From NCBI GenBank assembly GCA_964634815.1, contig CAZWMD010000015.1, positions 15,852 to 79,851 on the forward strand: 64,000 bases of DNA, given 5' to 3'. Position numbers and translations under genes: made by a program. Source of the DNA: JALZVT01 sp964634815. Its GTDB lineage: Bacteria; Pseudomonadota; Gammaproteobacteria; Pseudomonadales; Azotimanducaceae. Of the stretch, positions 16,692 to 25,312 are shown one piece after another. Below the pieces are notes generated by a model. The model saw only the letters and a program-made list of their open reading frames with translations, made no database searches and was not told the origin of the DNA. The number at the start of each line of letters is the position of its first letter. The stretch's first letter is position 1.

Positions 16692-16791
16692 NNNNNNNNN
16701 NNNNNNNNNNNNNNNNNNNNNNNNNNNNNNNNNNNNNNNNNNNNNNNNNNNNNNNNNNNNNNNNNNNNNNNNNNNNNNNNNNNNNNNNNNN
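16692..16791. other. Assembly gap, 100 N
   Basis: Exactly 100 N. The 93 bases to the left and 71 to the right hold no visible gene. Upstream parts of the YHS gene operon and the EF-hand gene may be missing here. Confidence 0.99.
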
Positions 16792-16862
16792 TGGGAAACG
16801 AGCATTTCTGTCTCTGCACCGTTATGCTTGGTCCAGCAAATTAACTTCGATGGAGAACCCCA

Positions 16863-17108
16863 GTGGTCGATAGTCGCAACAGCGCCAATCCCGAAAACGA
16901 CAATCTTGACGAGCTTCGCGAGAACTTCTCCAGGTGCGATGAAAACGGCGATGGCCAAATTCAGTACGACGAGTTTGTCACACTGCTGACAAATATCGGC
17001 GCCGGGACCTCTCCGGAGGAAAACCGCCTGGGGTTTGATGCGATAGACACAGATCAGAACGGCACAATCAGCTTCGACGAATTTGTTATGTGGTTCAGCG
17101 AAAACTGA
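16863..17108 (+). CDS. Small EF-hand calcium-binding protein
   Basis: 81 aa with two canonical EF-hand loops, DENGDGQIQYDE (about 25-36) and DTDQNGTISFDE (about 61-72). Each has acidic residues at positions 1, 3, 5 and 12 and the conserved glycine at 6. No signal peptide is visible, so it would be a cytoplasmic calmodulin-like sensor or buffer. The start is GTG with GGAGA upstream. It precedes an amidase gene by 52 bases on the same strand. The partner protein is unknown. Confidence 0.88.
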   Translation: MVDSRNSANPENDNLDELRENFSRCDENGDGQIQYDEFVTLLTNIGAGTSPEENRLGFDAIDTDQNGTISFDEFVMWFSEN

Positions 17109-17160
17109 GTTTCTCCCTGGAACAGGCCCACCCAGAATCCGCTAGTTAAAGGCTGTCTGT

Positions 17161-18621
17161 GTGAAGAGTTCTACATCACAGCTTGTCGGGCTTTCAGCGA
17201 TTGAGCTCTCTGAAGTCATTCGCACTCGCAAAACCTCCTGCGTAGAAGTTATGCAGGCCTATCTGAACCATATTGAGCGTCACAATTACTCTGTGACCGC
17301 GTTAGTCTCGTTACGCAGCACAGAACAGCTGCTGAGCGAAGCGACCCGCTGTGATGCAGAATTAAGCGCGGGCAATTACCGCGGCTGGATGCACGGTATA
17401 CCCCATGCCATCAAGGATTTATCCAACGCAAAAGGACTGGTCACCACAAGCGGCTCACCGATTTTCGAAAAGCTAATCGCAAAGCACGACGATATTCACG
17501 TCGCGAGAATAAGAGCTGCTGGCGCGATTCTAATCGGTAAAACCAACGTTCCAGAGTTTGGCCTGGGTTCACAGTCCTATAACCCGGTTTTTGGGGTAAC
17601 CGCAAACGCGTGGAATCCGGAGAAGACCGCGGGCGGCAGCAGTGGTGGTGCAGCCTGTGGCCTGGCGATGCAAATGCTTCCGGTGGCAGACGGCAGTGAC
17701 TTTATGGGGTCACTGAGAAACCCGGCAGCGTTTAACAACGTCATTGGCTTCCGCCCCACACCGGGTCGTATACCGCTTAACAGCGCATTCACTGAGGAGC
17801 TCGCGTGCAATGGCCCAATGGGCAGAAACGTCAGCGACACCGCAATGCTGCTATCTACCATGGCAGGCTTTCACCCCCACTACCCTACGTCTCTGAATGA
17901 GAAGCCTGATGTATTTACCCGGAATCTTAAAAGAGACTGGCAACACACTCGCATTGGCTGGCTCGGCGACTTTGATGGTTATCTGCCAATGGATCCAGGA
18001 ATCCTGCCGCTTTGCGAAGGTGCACTACAGGGTTTTAGAGACATTGGTTGTACCGTTGATAGCGCAAGACCTGAGTATCCTGTCAATGAGCTCTGGCATA
18101 CCTGGCTCACGCTAAGACACTGGCTGACTGCTGCCAAAGCAGCACCGCTTTATACCAATGTACGCACTCGCGAACAGCTCAAACCGGAGATGCTCTGGGA
18201 AATTGAAGGCGCCTCAAACCTCACCGCCGAGGATGTGGCGGCTGCATCCGCCGCGAGAGGCGCCTGGTACCAGGCCATTGCCAAACTCTTTGAGAAATTT
18301 GACTTTCTTGTCCTACCAACGGCTCAGGTGTTTCCTTTCAACAAACAAACCCATTGGCCAAACCAGATCAATGGCAGCCCAATGGACACCTACCATCGAT
18401 GGATGGAAGTCGTTATCGCCGGCACCCTGGCAGGCACCCCGGTAATCAATGTTCCAGCGGGGTTTTCAAATCACCCCAACAGCAAGGGGCTGCCGATGGG
18501 CCTGCAGATTATCTGCAAACGCTACGCCGACTTTGAGGCGCTACAAATCGCCTACGCCTATGAACAGGCTACACGCTGGAATCTCGATCATCGCCCTCCA
18601 GCTTTGCAGGCGCGAAACTAA
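17161..18621 (+). CDS. Amidase signature family hydrolase
   Basis: 486 aa with the Ser-cisSer-Lys triad of the amidase signature family: Lys85 in HAIKDLSNAKG, Ser160/161 in GGSSGGAA and the nucleophile Ser184 in GSLRNPA. It hydrolyses a carboxylic amide, but the specificity cannot be inferred. The wording (VADGSDFMGSLRNPAAFNNVIGFRPTPG) is that of stand-alone catabolic amidases rather than GatA, and no gatB/gatC is nearby. The start is GTG with a weak ribosome binding site. It is convergent with the paired acyl-CoA dehydrogenases. Confidence 0.93.
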   Translation: MKSSTSQLVGLSAIELSEVIRTRKTSCVEVMQAYLNHIERHNYSVTALVSLRSTEQLLSEATRCDAELSAGNYRGWMHGIPHAIKDLSNAKGLVTTSGSPIFEKLIAKHDDIHVARIRAAGAILIGKTNVPEFGLGSQSYNPVFGVTANAWNPEKTAGGSSGGAACGLAMQMLPVADGSDFMGSLRNPAAFNNVIGFRPTPGRIPLNSAFTEELACNGPMGRNVSDTAMLLSTMAGFHPHYPTSLNEKPDVFTRNLKRDWQHTRIGWLGDFDGYLPMDPGILPLCEGALQGFRDIGCTVDSARPEYPVNELWHTWLTLRHWLTAAKAAPLYTNVRTREQLKPEMLWEIEGASNLTAEDVAAASAARGAWYQAIAKLFEKFDFLVLPTAQVFPFNKQTHWPNQINGSPMDTYHRWMEVVIAGTLAGTPVINVPAGFSNHPNSKGLPMGLQIICKRYADFEALQIAYAYEQATRWNLDHRPPALQARN

Positions 18622-18642
18622 AGGCTTTTGAGCGTTACCAGA

Positions 18643-19914
18643 TTACTGGGCTCCGGTGTTTCGAGGAATATCCCGAAACGGACCCTTGTCGAAACGTGGC
18701 TCTTTTGGAAGACCCAGCACCCGCTCAGAGATAATGTTCTTCTGAATTTCATCGGTACCGCCAGCGATAGAGATTGCCGGTACAGACACCAGTACCTCAG
18801 CAACAATGCCGTTGAGCTCAGAGTCTGGACCACTGAGCATCGCATCCGCTCCAGAAATCAGTGTGTGCACCTTTGATGCTTGTCGCGCAATAACGCTGGC
18901 CGTGAGCTTGCCAATAGAGCCTTCCGGAATGACTTCGTTACTTCCTAACCGACGCTTCGCTGCCGCCGCCGCTGCAGTGAGATCAGAAGCCCGCTGTAGC
19001 ATCAGAAGCTTCGCAAGCTCTTGACGAACCGTCGGGTCGGAAATGGCACCAGAATCTATCGCGCGGGGCAAAGTGAGATCAACACGGCCAGCGCGTTGCG
19101 GGTACCAGGTGTAGGGTTCTAAAGCGATGGCTAGCTCAGCCCGATACTCTTCATAAATAGGGCCATCGAGATCGCGCGCTCTCCCACCGCTGCGGTCGCC
19201 CGCAAAACCTTGACGCTCTAACGACAGGGTCGAAGCCGCAATGCGCCACCCCTCGCCCTCAACACCAACAAGATCGTCATGAGCCACAATAGCATCTGAC
19301 ATAAACACTTCATTAAACGAAGCGTGGCCGTTCATCTGTTTGAGAGGCCGCACCTCTACGCCGGACTGACGCATGTCGATAAGCAGAAAACTCAGCCCCT
19401 GGTGTTTGGGGACATCCCAGTCTGTGCGTGCAAGCAGGAAACCAAAGTCAGCATGATGAGCACTGGTATTCCATACTTTTTGGCCGTTTATCACATAGTG
19501 GTCACCGGTTTTCTCAGCCTTGGTTGTCAGTCCAGCAAGATCGGAACCACTGCCTGGTTCACTAAATAGCTGGGTCCAGGCGTGTTCTCCAGTAAGTATC
19601 GGTCGCAGATACTTCTGTTTTTGCAATTCTGTGCCGTGGGCTAAAATAGTGTGCGAGGCAAGCCTGCCAGGACCACCCTGAGCGGCACCAACCACGCCGC
19701 GTTCTGAAAATACAGCAGCAACCGCCTGTGCCTGGTTCACAGAATAACCGCGCCCGTGAAACTCAACCGGCCAGTCCGGGGCGGCCCACCCCGAGCTAAC
19801 CAACAATTCTCTCCAGTCAGCAAGCGACCGGTCGATGCGCCAGTTTTCATCAAGCCAGGCGTTCAGCTCTGCCTTAATGCTGCTAATCGATTTCTCTTCA
19901 GCCGAATCAGGCAT
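18643..19914 (-). CDS. Acyl-CoA dehydrogenase, likely one half of a heteromeric pair
   Basis: 423 aa. The N-terminal helical domain (GWAAPDWPVEFHGRGYS) is followed by the FAD/CoA segments FSEPGSGSDLAGL and GQKVWNTSAHHAD and the C-terminal SIAGGTDEIQKNIISERVLGLP. The ATG is preceded by AAGGAG and overlaps the end of the next acyl-CoA dehydrogenase gene by 8 bases. Adjacent unequal pairs like this form alpha2beta2 enzymes in sterol side-chain degradation (FadE28/FadE29-type), so this is probably the partner carrying the GGT-EIQ FAD-contact motif. Confidence 0.92.
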   Translation of the reverse strand: MPDSAEEKSISSIKAELNAWLDENWRIDRSLADWRELLVSSGWAAPDWPVEFHGRGYSVNQAQAVAAVFSERGVVGAAQGGPGRLASHTILAHGTELQKQKYLRPILTGEHAWTQLFSEPGSGSDLAGLTTKAEKTGDHYVINGQKVWNTSAHHADFGFLLARTDWDVPKHQGLSFLLIDMRQSGVEVRPLKQMNGHASFNEVFMSDAIVAHDDLVGVEGEGWRIAASTLSLERQGFAGDRSGGRARDLDGPIYEEYRAELAIALEPYTWYPQRAGRVDLTLPRAIDSGAISDPTVRQELAKLLMLQRASDLTAAAAAAKRRLGSNEVIPEGSIGKLTASVIARQASKVHTLISGADAMLSGPDSELNGIVAEVLVSVPAISIAGGTDEIQKNIISERVLGLPKEPRFDKGPFRDIPRNTGAQ

Positions 19915-21049
19915 TGGCGGACTCCTTGCGTGGCATGTCAGGTTCTAACATTAACCTGTTGATCATCTGGTCACGATGCCAGGCACTGCTGCCCAACAAT
20001 ACTTCAGAACTCTTGGCTCGCTTAAACCAAAGGTGCGTATCTTCCTCCCAGGTGAAACCGATGCCACCGCGGAGCTGAATGGCCTGACGAGCAATCTGCA
20101 TGTAGGCATCACTCGCTAGTGCCTTGGCAACATGTGCGGCACAGGGATCAGCATCTAATCCGGAGGCCAGCTTTGCCTGTTCGCGGCTGGCTGCATAAGC
20201 AGCCGCCCGGGCAAGCTCTAGCTCCATCAACAAATCCGCGCAGCGATGCTTTAAGGCCTGGAACGAACCAATGGTACGCCCAAACTGAACGCGCAATTTC
20301 AGGTAGTCCAGGGTGGTCTCAAATAGACGTGTGGCCCCGCCTACCATTTCGTTCGCGAGCACCGCACAGAGCTGATCCCAGAGAAGCGCCAGATTCGCAG
20401 CTCTGCCGTCACCAAGCCGCTCGGCACCTACATCAGTGAAATCGACACGACACAACTTTCTGGTGGAATCTACAACTTCAAGCGGTTGCACCGCGATGCC
20501 CGCAGAATCAGCAGGTACCAAGTAGAACGCTATACCCGCTTCAGACCTGGCTGCCACCACAAAGGTAGATGCAATCTGTGCATCAATCACAAGTGGCGCT
20601 GAACCAGATAACAACGTCTCCTGAGTGGCCTGAATCTGTCGCCCTACTCCAGCCAGAGTATTCAGATCATCAAGCACCAAGGTTGCAATACAACTGCCAT
20701 CTGCAATGCCCGGCAACCATCTGCTTTTTTGCTCAGAAGTACCCTCGTTACTTATGGCGTACCCCGCCATAACTGCGGATGCAAAGAACGGACTACAGAA
20801 AAGGTGGCGACCCATTTCTTCCGCAACGATACCCAGCTCTACAGCCCCAAAACCAGATCCGCCAAACTCCTCGGGCAGATGAATACCGGTTAATCCCACT
20901 TCCTGTGCCGCCTGATTCCAAACCTGCAAATCAAAGCCAGCCGTTGACTCCATGATTCGACGCACTTCTGCTGTGGGCGACTTGTCTTCAAGAAATCGTC
21001 GCACCACATCCCTGAACAGAGACTGATCCTCGGTAAATCCGACCTCCAC
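19907..21049 (-). CDS. Acyl-CoA dehydrogenase, shorter partner subunit
   Basis: 380 aa, slightly short for the family. The N-terminus MEVGFTEDQSLFRDVVRRFLED is typical. The middle domain lacks the SEPGSGSD motif (here LVLDDLNTLAGVG), so its FAD/CoA contacts are degenerate. The C-terminal helix region keeps QFGRTIGSFQALKHRCADLLMELELARAA and IQLRGGIGFTWEEDTHLWFKRAK, the place of the catalytic glutamate in this subgroup. The pattern fits a heterotetramer in which this subunit supplies catalysis and its overlapping neighbour supplies part of the FAD site. The start is GTG with a strong AAGGAGG. Confidence 0.92.
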   Translation of the reverse strand: MEVGFTEDQSLFRDVVRRFLEDKSPTAEVRRIMESTAGFDLQVWNQAAQEVGLTGIHLPEEFGGSGFGAVELGIVAEEMGRHLFCSPFFASAVMAGYAISNEGTSEQKSRWLPGIADGSCIATLVLDDLNTLAGVGRQIQATQETLLSGSAPLVIDAQIASTFVVAARSEAGIAFYLVPADSAGIAVQPLEVVDSTRKLCRVDFTDVGAERLGDGRAANLALLWDQLCAVLANEMVGGATRLFETTLDYLKLRVQFGRTIGSFQALKHRCADLLMELELARAAAYAASREQAKLASGLDADPCAAHVAKALASDAYMQIARQAIQLRGGIGFTWEEDTHLWFKRAKSSEVLLGSSAWHRDQMINRLMLEPDMPRKESANA

Positions 21050-21095
21050 GGGGCCTCCTTGTGTTTACTTGTGTCTTGTTTATCTGTGTCGCTTG

Positions 21096-22148
21096 CTATT
21101 GGTTTGTGTCGCCTGCATCGTTTGTAGGCGAGTCCTTTAAGCGAACTGGGCCCAATACTGGCATTCGTTGCGCATCGCCCACATGAGCATGTGGTATGTA
21201 AGCCGCTTCCAGAATCTTGATCTCGTCAGACTCCAACTCAAGATCAAGAGCGGCCACAGCGTCGTCCAGATGCTGTGCTTTAGTGGCGCCAATGATAGGT
21301 GCAGTAACCACCTTATTCTTCAATACCCAAGCTAACGCTATCTGGGCTCTTGGTACACCACGAGCATTAGCAACCTGTGCAACCGCCTCTACCACCTTCC
21401 GATCAGCCTCAGCGGTTTTTTCATACAAACGTGGCATCACCGCGTCGGTTTTTGTACGTGCAGTTTCTTCGTCCCAGTCCCTGGTCAACATGCCCCGCGC
21501 CATTGGACTCCAGGGAATCACCGCAATCCCCTCGGCTTCGCACAACGGCAACATCTCTCGTTCTTCTTCCCGGTAGAGCAAGTTGTAGTAATTCTGCATC
21601 GAGGCAAACGCAGAAAAGCCTTTGCGTTCAGAGACTGCCAGCGATTTCATAAACTGCCATGCAAACATGGATGATGCACCTATATAGCGGACCTTGCCTG
21701 ACTTCACGAGATCAGTCAGAGCCTCCAGAGTCTCTTCGATAGGGGTGTTGTAGTCCCAGCGATGAATCTGCAGCAGGTCTACATAGTCCATATCAAGTCG
21801 CTTGAGGCTGTCATCAAGAGATTGAATCAGGGCCTTGCGAGACAGGCCGGCAGTGTTCGGTGCCCGTCTCCAGGGAAAGTAGGCTTTGGTAGCCACTACA
21901 ATCTCATCGCGGTATGCAAAGTCTTTGAGTGCCCGGCCCATGATCTCCTCTGATGAGCCTGCAGAATAACCATTGGCGGTGTCAAAGAAGTTGATGCCGG
22001 ATTCGATAGCTCGCCGGATGTGTGGCCGGCTCTCGGCTTCAGTTAATGACCAGCCATGAGTACCACGGTCTGGTTCGCCATAACTCATGCATCCCAGACA
22101 CAGACGCGATACCTGCATTCCGGTTCTGCCAAATTGGGTGTAGTGCAT
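21096..22148 (-). CDS. Aldo/keto reductase
   Basis: 350 aa NADPH-dependent carbonyl reductase with the family's four catalytic residues: Asp56 and Tyr61 (FDTANGYS), Lys88 (ATKAYF) and His129 (LLQIHRWD). LGLGCMSYG-type opening (here LCLGCMSYGEPD) and SNQ-like segments place it in the AKR11/YajO-like group. It is the last gene of a same-strand run with a GlpD-type dehydrogenase and a GH4 glycosidase, so it could act on a sugar or triose released there (inference). ATG with AGAGGA upstream. Confidence 0.92.
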   Translation of the reverse strand: MHYTQFGRTGMQVSRLCLGCMSYGEPDRGTHGWSLTEAESRPHIRRAIESGINFFDTANGYSAGSSEEIMGRALKDFAYRDEIVVATKAYFPWRRAPNTAGLSRKALIQSLDDSLKRLDMDYVDLLQIHRWDYNTPIEETLEALTDLVKSGKVRYIGASSMFAWQFMKSLAVSERKGFSAFASMQNYYNLLYREEEREMLPLCEAEGIAVIPWSPMARGMLTRDWDEETARTKTDAVMPRLYEKTAEADRKVVEAVAQVANARGVPRAQIALAWVLKNKVVTAPIIGATKAQHLDDAVAALDLELESDEIKILEAAYIPHAHVGDAQRMPVLGPVRLKDSPTNDAGDTNQ

Positions 22149-22182
22149 TGTCTCGTCCTCTTCTGCCTCAGTCGGCTAAAGG

Positions 22183-23886
22183 CTAGAGTATATGCGCAGG
22201 GGGCCGTGCCTGTACGTAGTCTTCGAGTTTGACCGACGCATCTTCCGCAAACAGCTGCTCACAGAGCCGTTCGATACCCGGATCAGTAATCAACTGTTGT
22301 TTGCGAGATAGCTGGGATATTCGGGTTCTGCGTCGAAAGAAGTCATCAAGTGTCACTACCATCTCCCAGCGGCGAGCGTACTCAAGCTCACAACGCAGAA
22401 TCGGGCTACAAGTGAGTGCCGGCTCCTTCTGACCCGGATCTTCCTCAACCAGTTTAAGCACCTCAAAAGCATCAGCGCCGTAACGACGCCAGAGCCGATC
22501 ACTCGCAGACTCATTGAACGCCCGATTGGAGGCCAGCAAACCAGAGTCAAGCTCCAGAGCTTGTGCTGCCTGCATAAAACTCAGGCGTTGCGCTTCGTCA
22601 GGTTCACCACACCAATAACCATTCGCAGTTTCCGCCGCCTCAGACACCTCGACTCCCAGTTCAGACACATGCTCAACAATAGAATCCCCAACATTAAGAC
22701 AGTCTGTTAGCTTCCCACCAAAAATGCTGATGTGGGCGCGCTCGGTGTCGATATCAAGCGCATGCTTGCGTGACAGTTGCAGCCAGTCACCGGATTCTTC
22801 GTCTGGTTGTGAGTTAGTTTCTGGTTCTGGCGCCGATTTGCCTCGAACCGCCAGTGGGCGAACGCCGCAACGTTCGGCGATGATATCTGAAATTTCCAGC
22901 GGCGGGTCAAGTACAAGCCCTGCGTTGACGTTATCGAGTATGAATCGACGATCCTCGTCGGTGACACCAACTTCAGGATCATCAACTTCGGTATCGGTTG
23001 TCCCGACGCAGGTACGATCTCCCATGGGAATCACAAAGAAAGGACGGCCGTCACTGGCAAATAGTGTAAGAACCCGCCTTTGCTCAGTAACACGCTTAAC
23101 AATTAGATGCACACCTTTGGAGAACAGGTGTCGATGCTCAGTCTTTTGGTTGCTACGCTGATTCAACTCATCAACGTAAGGACCACAGGCATTGATAAAG
23201 ACCTTTGCACGTACGAGGAATTTTCTGCCAGAAACCTCGTCTTGGGCATCTATCTGCCAACGATTCCCAATTCGCTCGCTCTGAACCGCCGAAACATAGT
23301 TTGCAGTGATGGCACCACTATCGCGCGCGGCACGTACCATATTGAAGACAAATCGAGCATCATTATCTTCAAAATGGCAATCAGAATACTCAAAACCGGC
23401 AGAGGCATCTGACACCTCGAGAACGGGTTCCAGTCTGCGAATCTGTTTCTTGCTCAGATAACGCGGTGGACGTGTTTTGAAGGAACCTAAAAACCAATAC
23501 AGCACCGACCCAAGATAAAGCAGAAACGCAGGCCAGCGAAAGTTGTTGCGTACGACCGTGAGAAATCTAACCTCGCGGACGGCGGATGGAAAAAGTTCGG
23601 TCAGCCGATTACGGCTCTGACAAAGTTTGCGCACAAGACCCAGCTCAAAGGTCTCCATGTACTTGATACCACCCCAGGCAAGATTGGATGACTGAGAACT
23701 GACCCCACAAGCAAAATCTTCTTTTTCAATAAGGGCTACTTTCACGCCATGTCCCGCCAAAGCGGCGGCTGCCACCGCGCCATTTATGCCGCCACCAACA
23801 ATGGCAACGTCAAACTCTTGAGCAGCTAGCTGCTCAATGGATTCGCTACGTTTGCGAAGCACTTTTTTGGCCATCTTTTGGACCAT
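22183..23886 (-). CDS. FAD-dependent glycerol-3-phosphate dehydrogenase family protein
   Basis: 567 aa from ATG 23886, which has AGAGAGGG upstream; a TTG start at 23976 would add 30 residues and overlap the GH4 gene. It has the FAD motif VAIVGGGINGAVAAAALAGHGVKV near the start, then SSQSSNLAWGGIKY, the KGVHLIV segment and the TDTEVDDPE stretch characteristic of GlpD, which feeds electrons from glycerol 3-phosphate to quinone at the inner membrane. No glycerol kinase or GlpF is visible next to it. Its place after GH4 suggests use of a glycerol-containing compound. Confidence 0.88.
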   Translation of the reverse strand: MVQKMAKKVLRKRSESIEQLAAQEFDVAIVGGGINGAVAAAALAGHGVKVALIEKEDFACGVSSQSSNLAWGGIKYMETFELGLVRKLCQSRNRLTELFPSAVREVRFLTVVRNNFRWPAFLLYLGSVLYWFLGSFKTRPPRYLSKKQIRRLEPVLEVSDASAGFEYSDCHFEDNDARFVFNMVRAARDSGAITANYVSAVQSERIGNRWQIDAQDEVSGRKFLVRAKVFINACGPYVDELNQRSNQKTEHRHLFSKGVHLIVKRVTEQRRVLTLFASDGRPFFVIPMGDRTCVGTTDTEVDDPEVGVTDEDRRFILDNVNAGLVLDPPLEISDIIAERCGVRPLAVRGKSAPEPETNSQPDEESGDWLQLSRKHALDIDTERAHISIFGGKLTDCLNVGDSIVEHVSELGVEVSEAAETANGYWCGEPDEAQRLSFMQAAQALELDSGLLASNRAFNESASDRLWRRYGADAFEVLKLVEEDPGQKEPALTCSPILRCELEYARRWEMVVTLDDFFRRRTRISQLSRKQQLITDPGIERLCEQLFAEDASVKLEDYVQARPPAHIL

Positions 23887-23935
23887 TTGGGGGGCCCTCT
23901 CTTGAGCCAGCTCTTGGATTCCAGGTGTTGGATCG

Positions 23936-25312
23936 CTAGTAAAAGATCTCAGGCAAATACCCGCGATGTGCTTCAATCAGTTCGTCTACCATCGCGTGTA
24001 TCTCATCCATGCTGAGAATCGCCGCAGTAAGCGGGTCGAATAACGCGGCATGATAAATGTGCTCTCGATTGCCAGTCAGCGCAGCTTCCACGGTCAACGC
24101 CTGAACATTGATGTTGGTTTGCATCAAGGCAGTAAGTTGCGGCGGCATACGACCGATCTTTCTCGGCACGATACCGTTGGCACCTACATCGCAAGGAACC
24201 TCAACAACGCATTCCTGCGGCAGATTCTCAATAAGGCCATTATTATCCAGGTTGCCGTAAATCACGCTAGGTGTACCGGTGTGTAAGGAGTGAACAATGG
24301 TCGCGCCATATTCATCACTTTTTCTAACTTTGAGCTTTGTCAGCGGATCCTCAAGCTTAGCCCGAAGACTGTGCCAACCATCAAGCTGATGCTCACAACG
24401 ATGTAAATATTCATCGAGTGGGATGCCAAACTGCTCGATCAGATCGTCACGCCCCGTCTTCAAAAACCAGGGCACATATTCGCTAAAGTGTTCGCTGGAT
24501 TCAGTGACAAAATAGCCTAATTCCTCAAATACCCGATACCGCACCGCATCACTCAGCCCCGTCACACCCCCGTCCGAACGATCAGCATCTCCGCGCACGG
24601 GGATTTCACCGCTTTCGGCCACTTGACGAATTAGCGGATAAAGGTCTTCGCCGTCACGCTCAAACTTTAAATAGAACGCCATGTGGTTAATGCCAGCACA
24701 AAGGTAGTCAATGTCATCAATGGGCACACCAATGTCTCTGGCCAGATCACCGGCGGTATGCTGCACGCTATGGCACAACCCCACTGTATTGATAGTTGAG
24801 CCTTTGTTCATCGCCCAACAGTTCATGACCATCGGATTAACGTAGTTAAGATGTATAGCGTCGGGGCAGAGCTCTTCCATGTCCTCCAACATACTCTGGA
24901 ATACTGGAATGGTACGCAAACCGCGCATAATGCCGCCAATTCCCAACGTGTCTCCGATGGTCTGTCGCAGGCCGTACTTCTTGGGTATATCAAAGTCGAT
25001 GACGGTACTGGGCTTGTATCCACCGATCTGAAACATGCTGATGACGTAATCGGCATCAGCAAGAGCCCGGCGGCGCTCCAGGGTAGCTTCTATTTGAGGG
25101 TTAACCGACAGACTTTCGGCCACCTTATGCGCAACTATTTCTGATGTCCGCAAGCGCTCCTGATCAATATCAAAGAGCGCAAGATGGGATGCTGCCAGTT
25201 CAGGAAAACTCAGCAAATCACCAATCAGATTTTTCGCAAACACTGTGGATCCGGCACCCACCAGGACAATTTTTGGACTACTCACTTTTGTTGCTCTTGG
25301 CCCCACTGTCAC
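23936..25312 (-). CDS. GH4 family glycosidase, alpha-galactosidase type
   Basis: 458 aa NAD+- and metal-dependent glycosidase. The N-terminal Rossmann motif is VLVGAGSTVFAKNLIGDLL. Metal ligands are Cys180 (in GLCHSVQHT) and His210 (in AGINHMAFYL), and the NYVNPM motif is present. The CHSVQ wording is that of the MelA/AglA subgroup that cleaves alpha-galactosides and alpha-glucosides, not the phospho-beta-glucosidases. It lacks a signal peptide, so it acts on an imported substrate. The start overlaps the upstream esterase stop by 4 bases (ATGA), implying translational coupling. Confidence 0.92.
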   Translation of the reverse strand: MTVGPRATKVSSPKIVLVGAGSTVFAKNLIGDLLSFPELAASHLALFDIDQERLRTSEIVAHKVAESLSVNPQIEATLERRRALADADYVISMFQIGGYKPSTVIDFDIPKKYGLRQTIGDTLGIGGIMRGLRTIPVFQSMLEDMEELCPDAIHLNYVNPMVMNCWAMNKGSTINTVGLCHSVQHTAGDLARDIGVPIDDIDYLCAGINHMAFYLKFERDGEDLYPLIRQVAESGEIPVRGDADRSDGGVTGLSDAVRYRVFEELGYFVTESSEHFSEYVPWFLKTGRDDLIEQFGIPLDEYLHRCEHQLDGWHSLRAKLEDPLTKLKVRKSDEYGATIVHSLHTGTPSVIYGNLDNNGLIENLPQECVVEVPCDVGANGIVPRKIGRMPPQLTALMQTNINVQALTVEAALTGNREHIYHAALFDPLTAAILSMDEIHAMVDELIEAHRGYLPEIFY

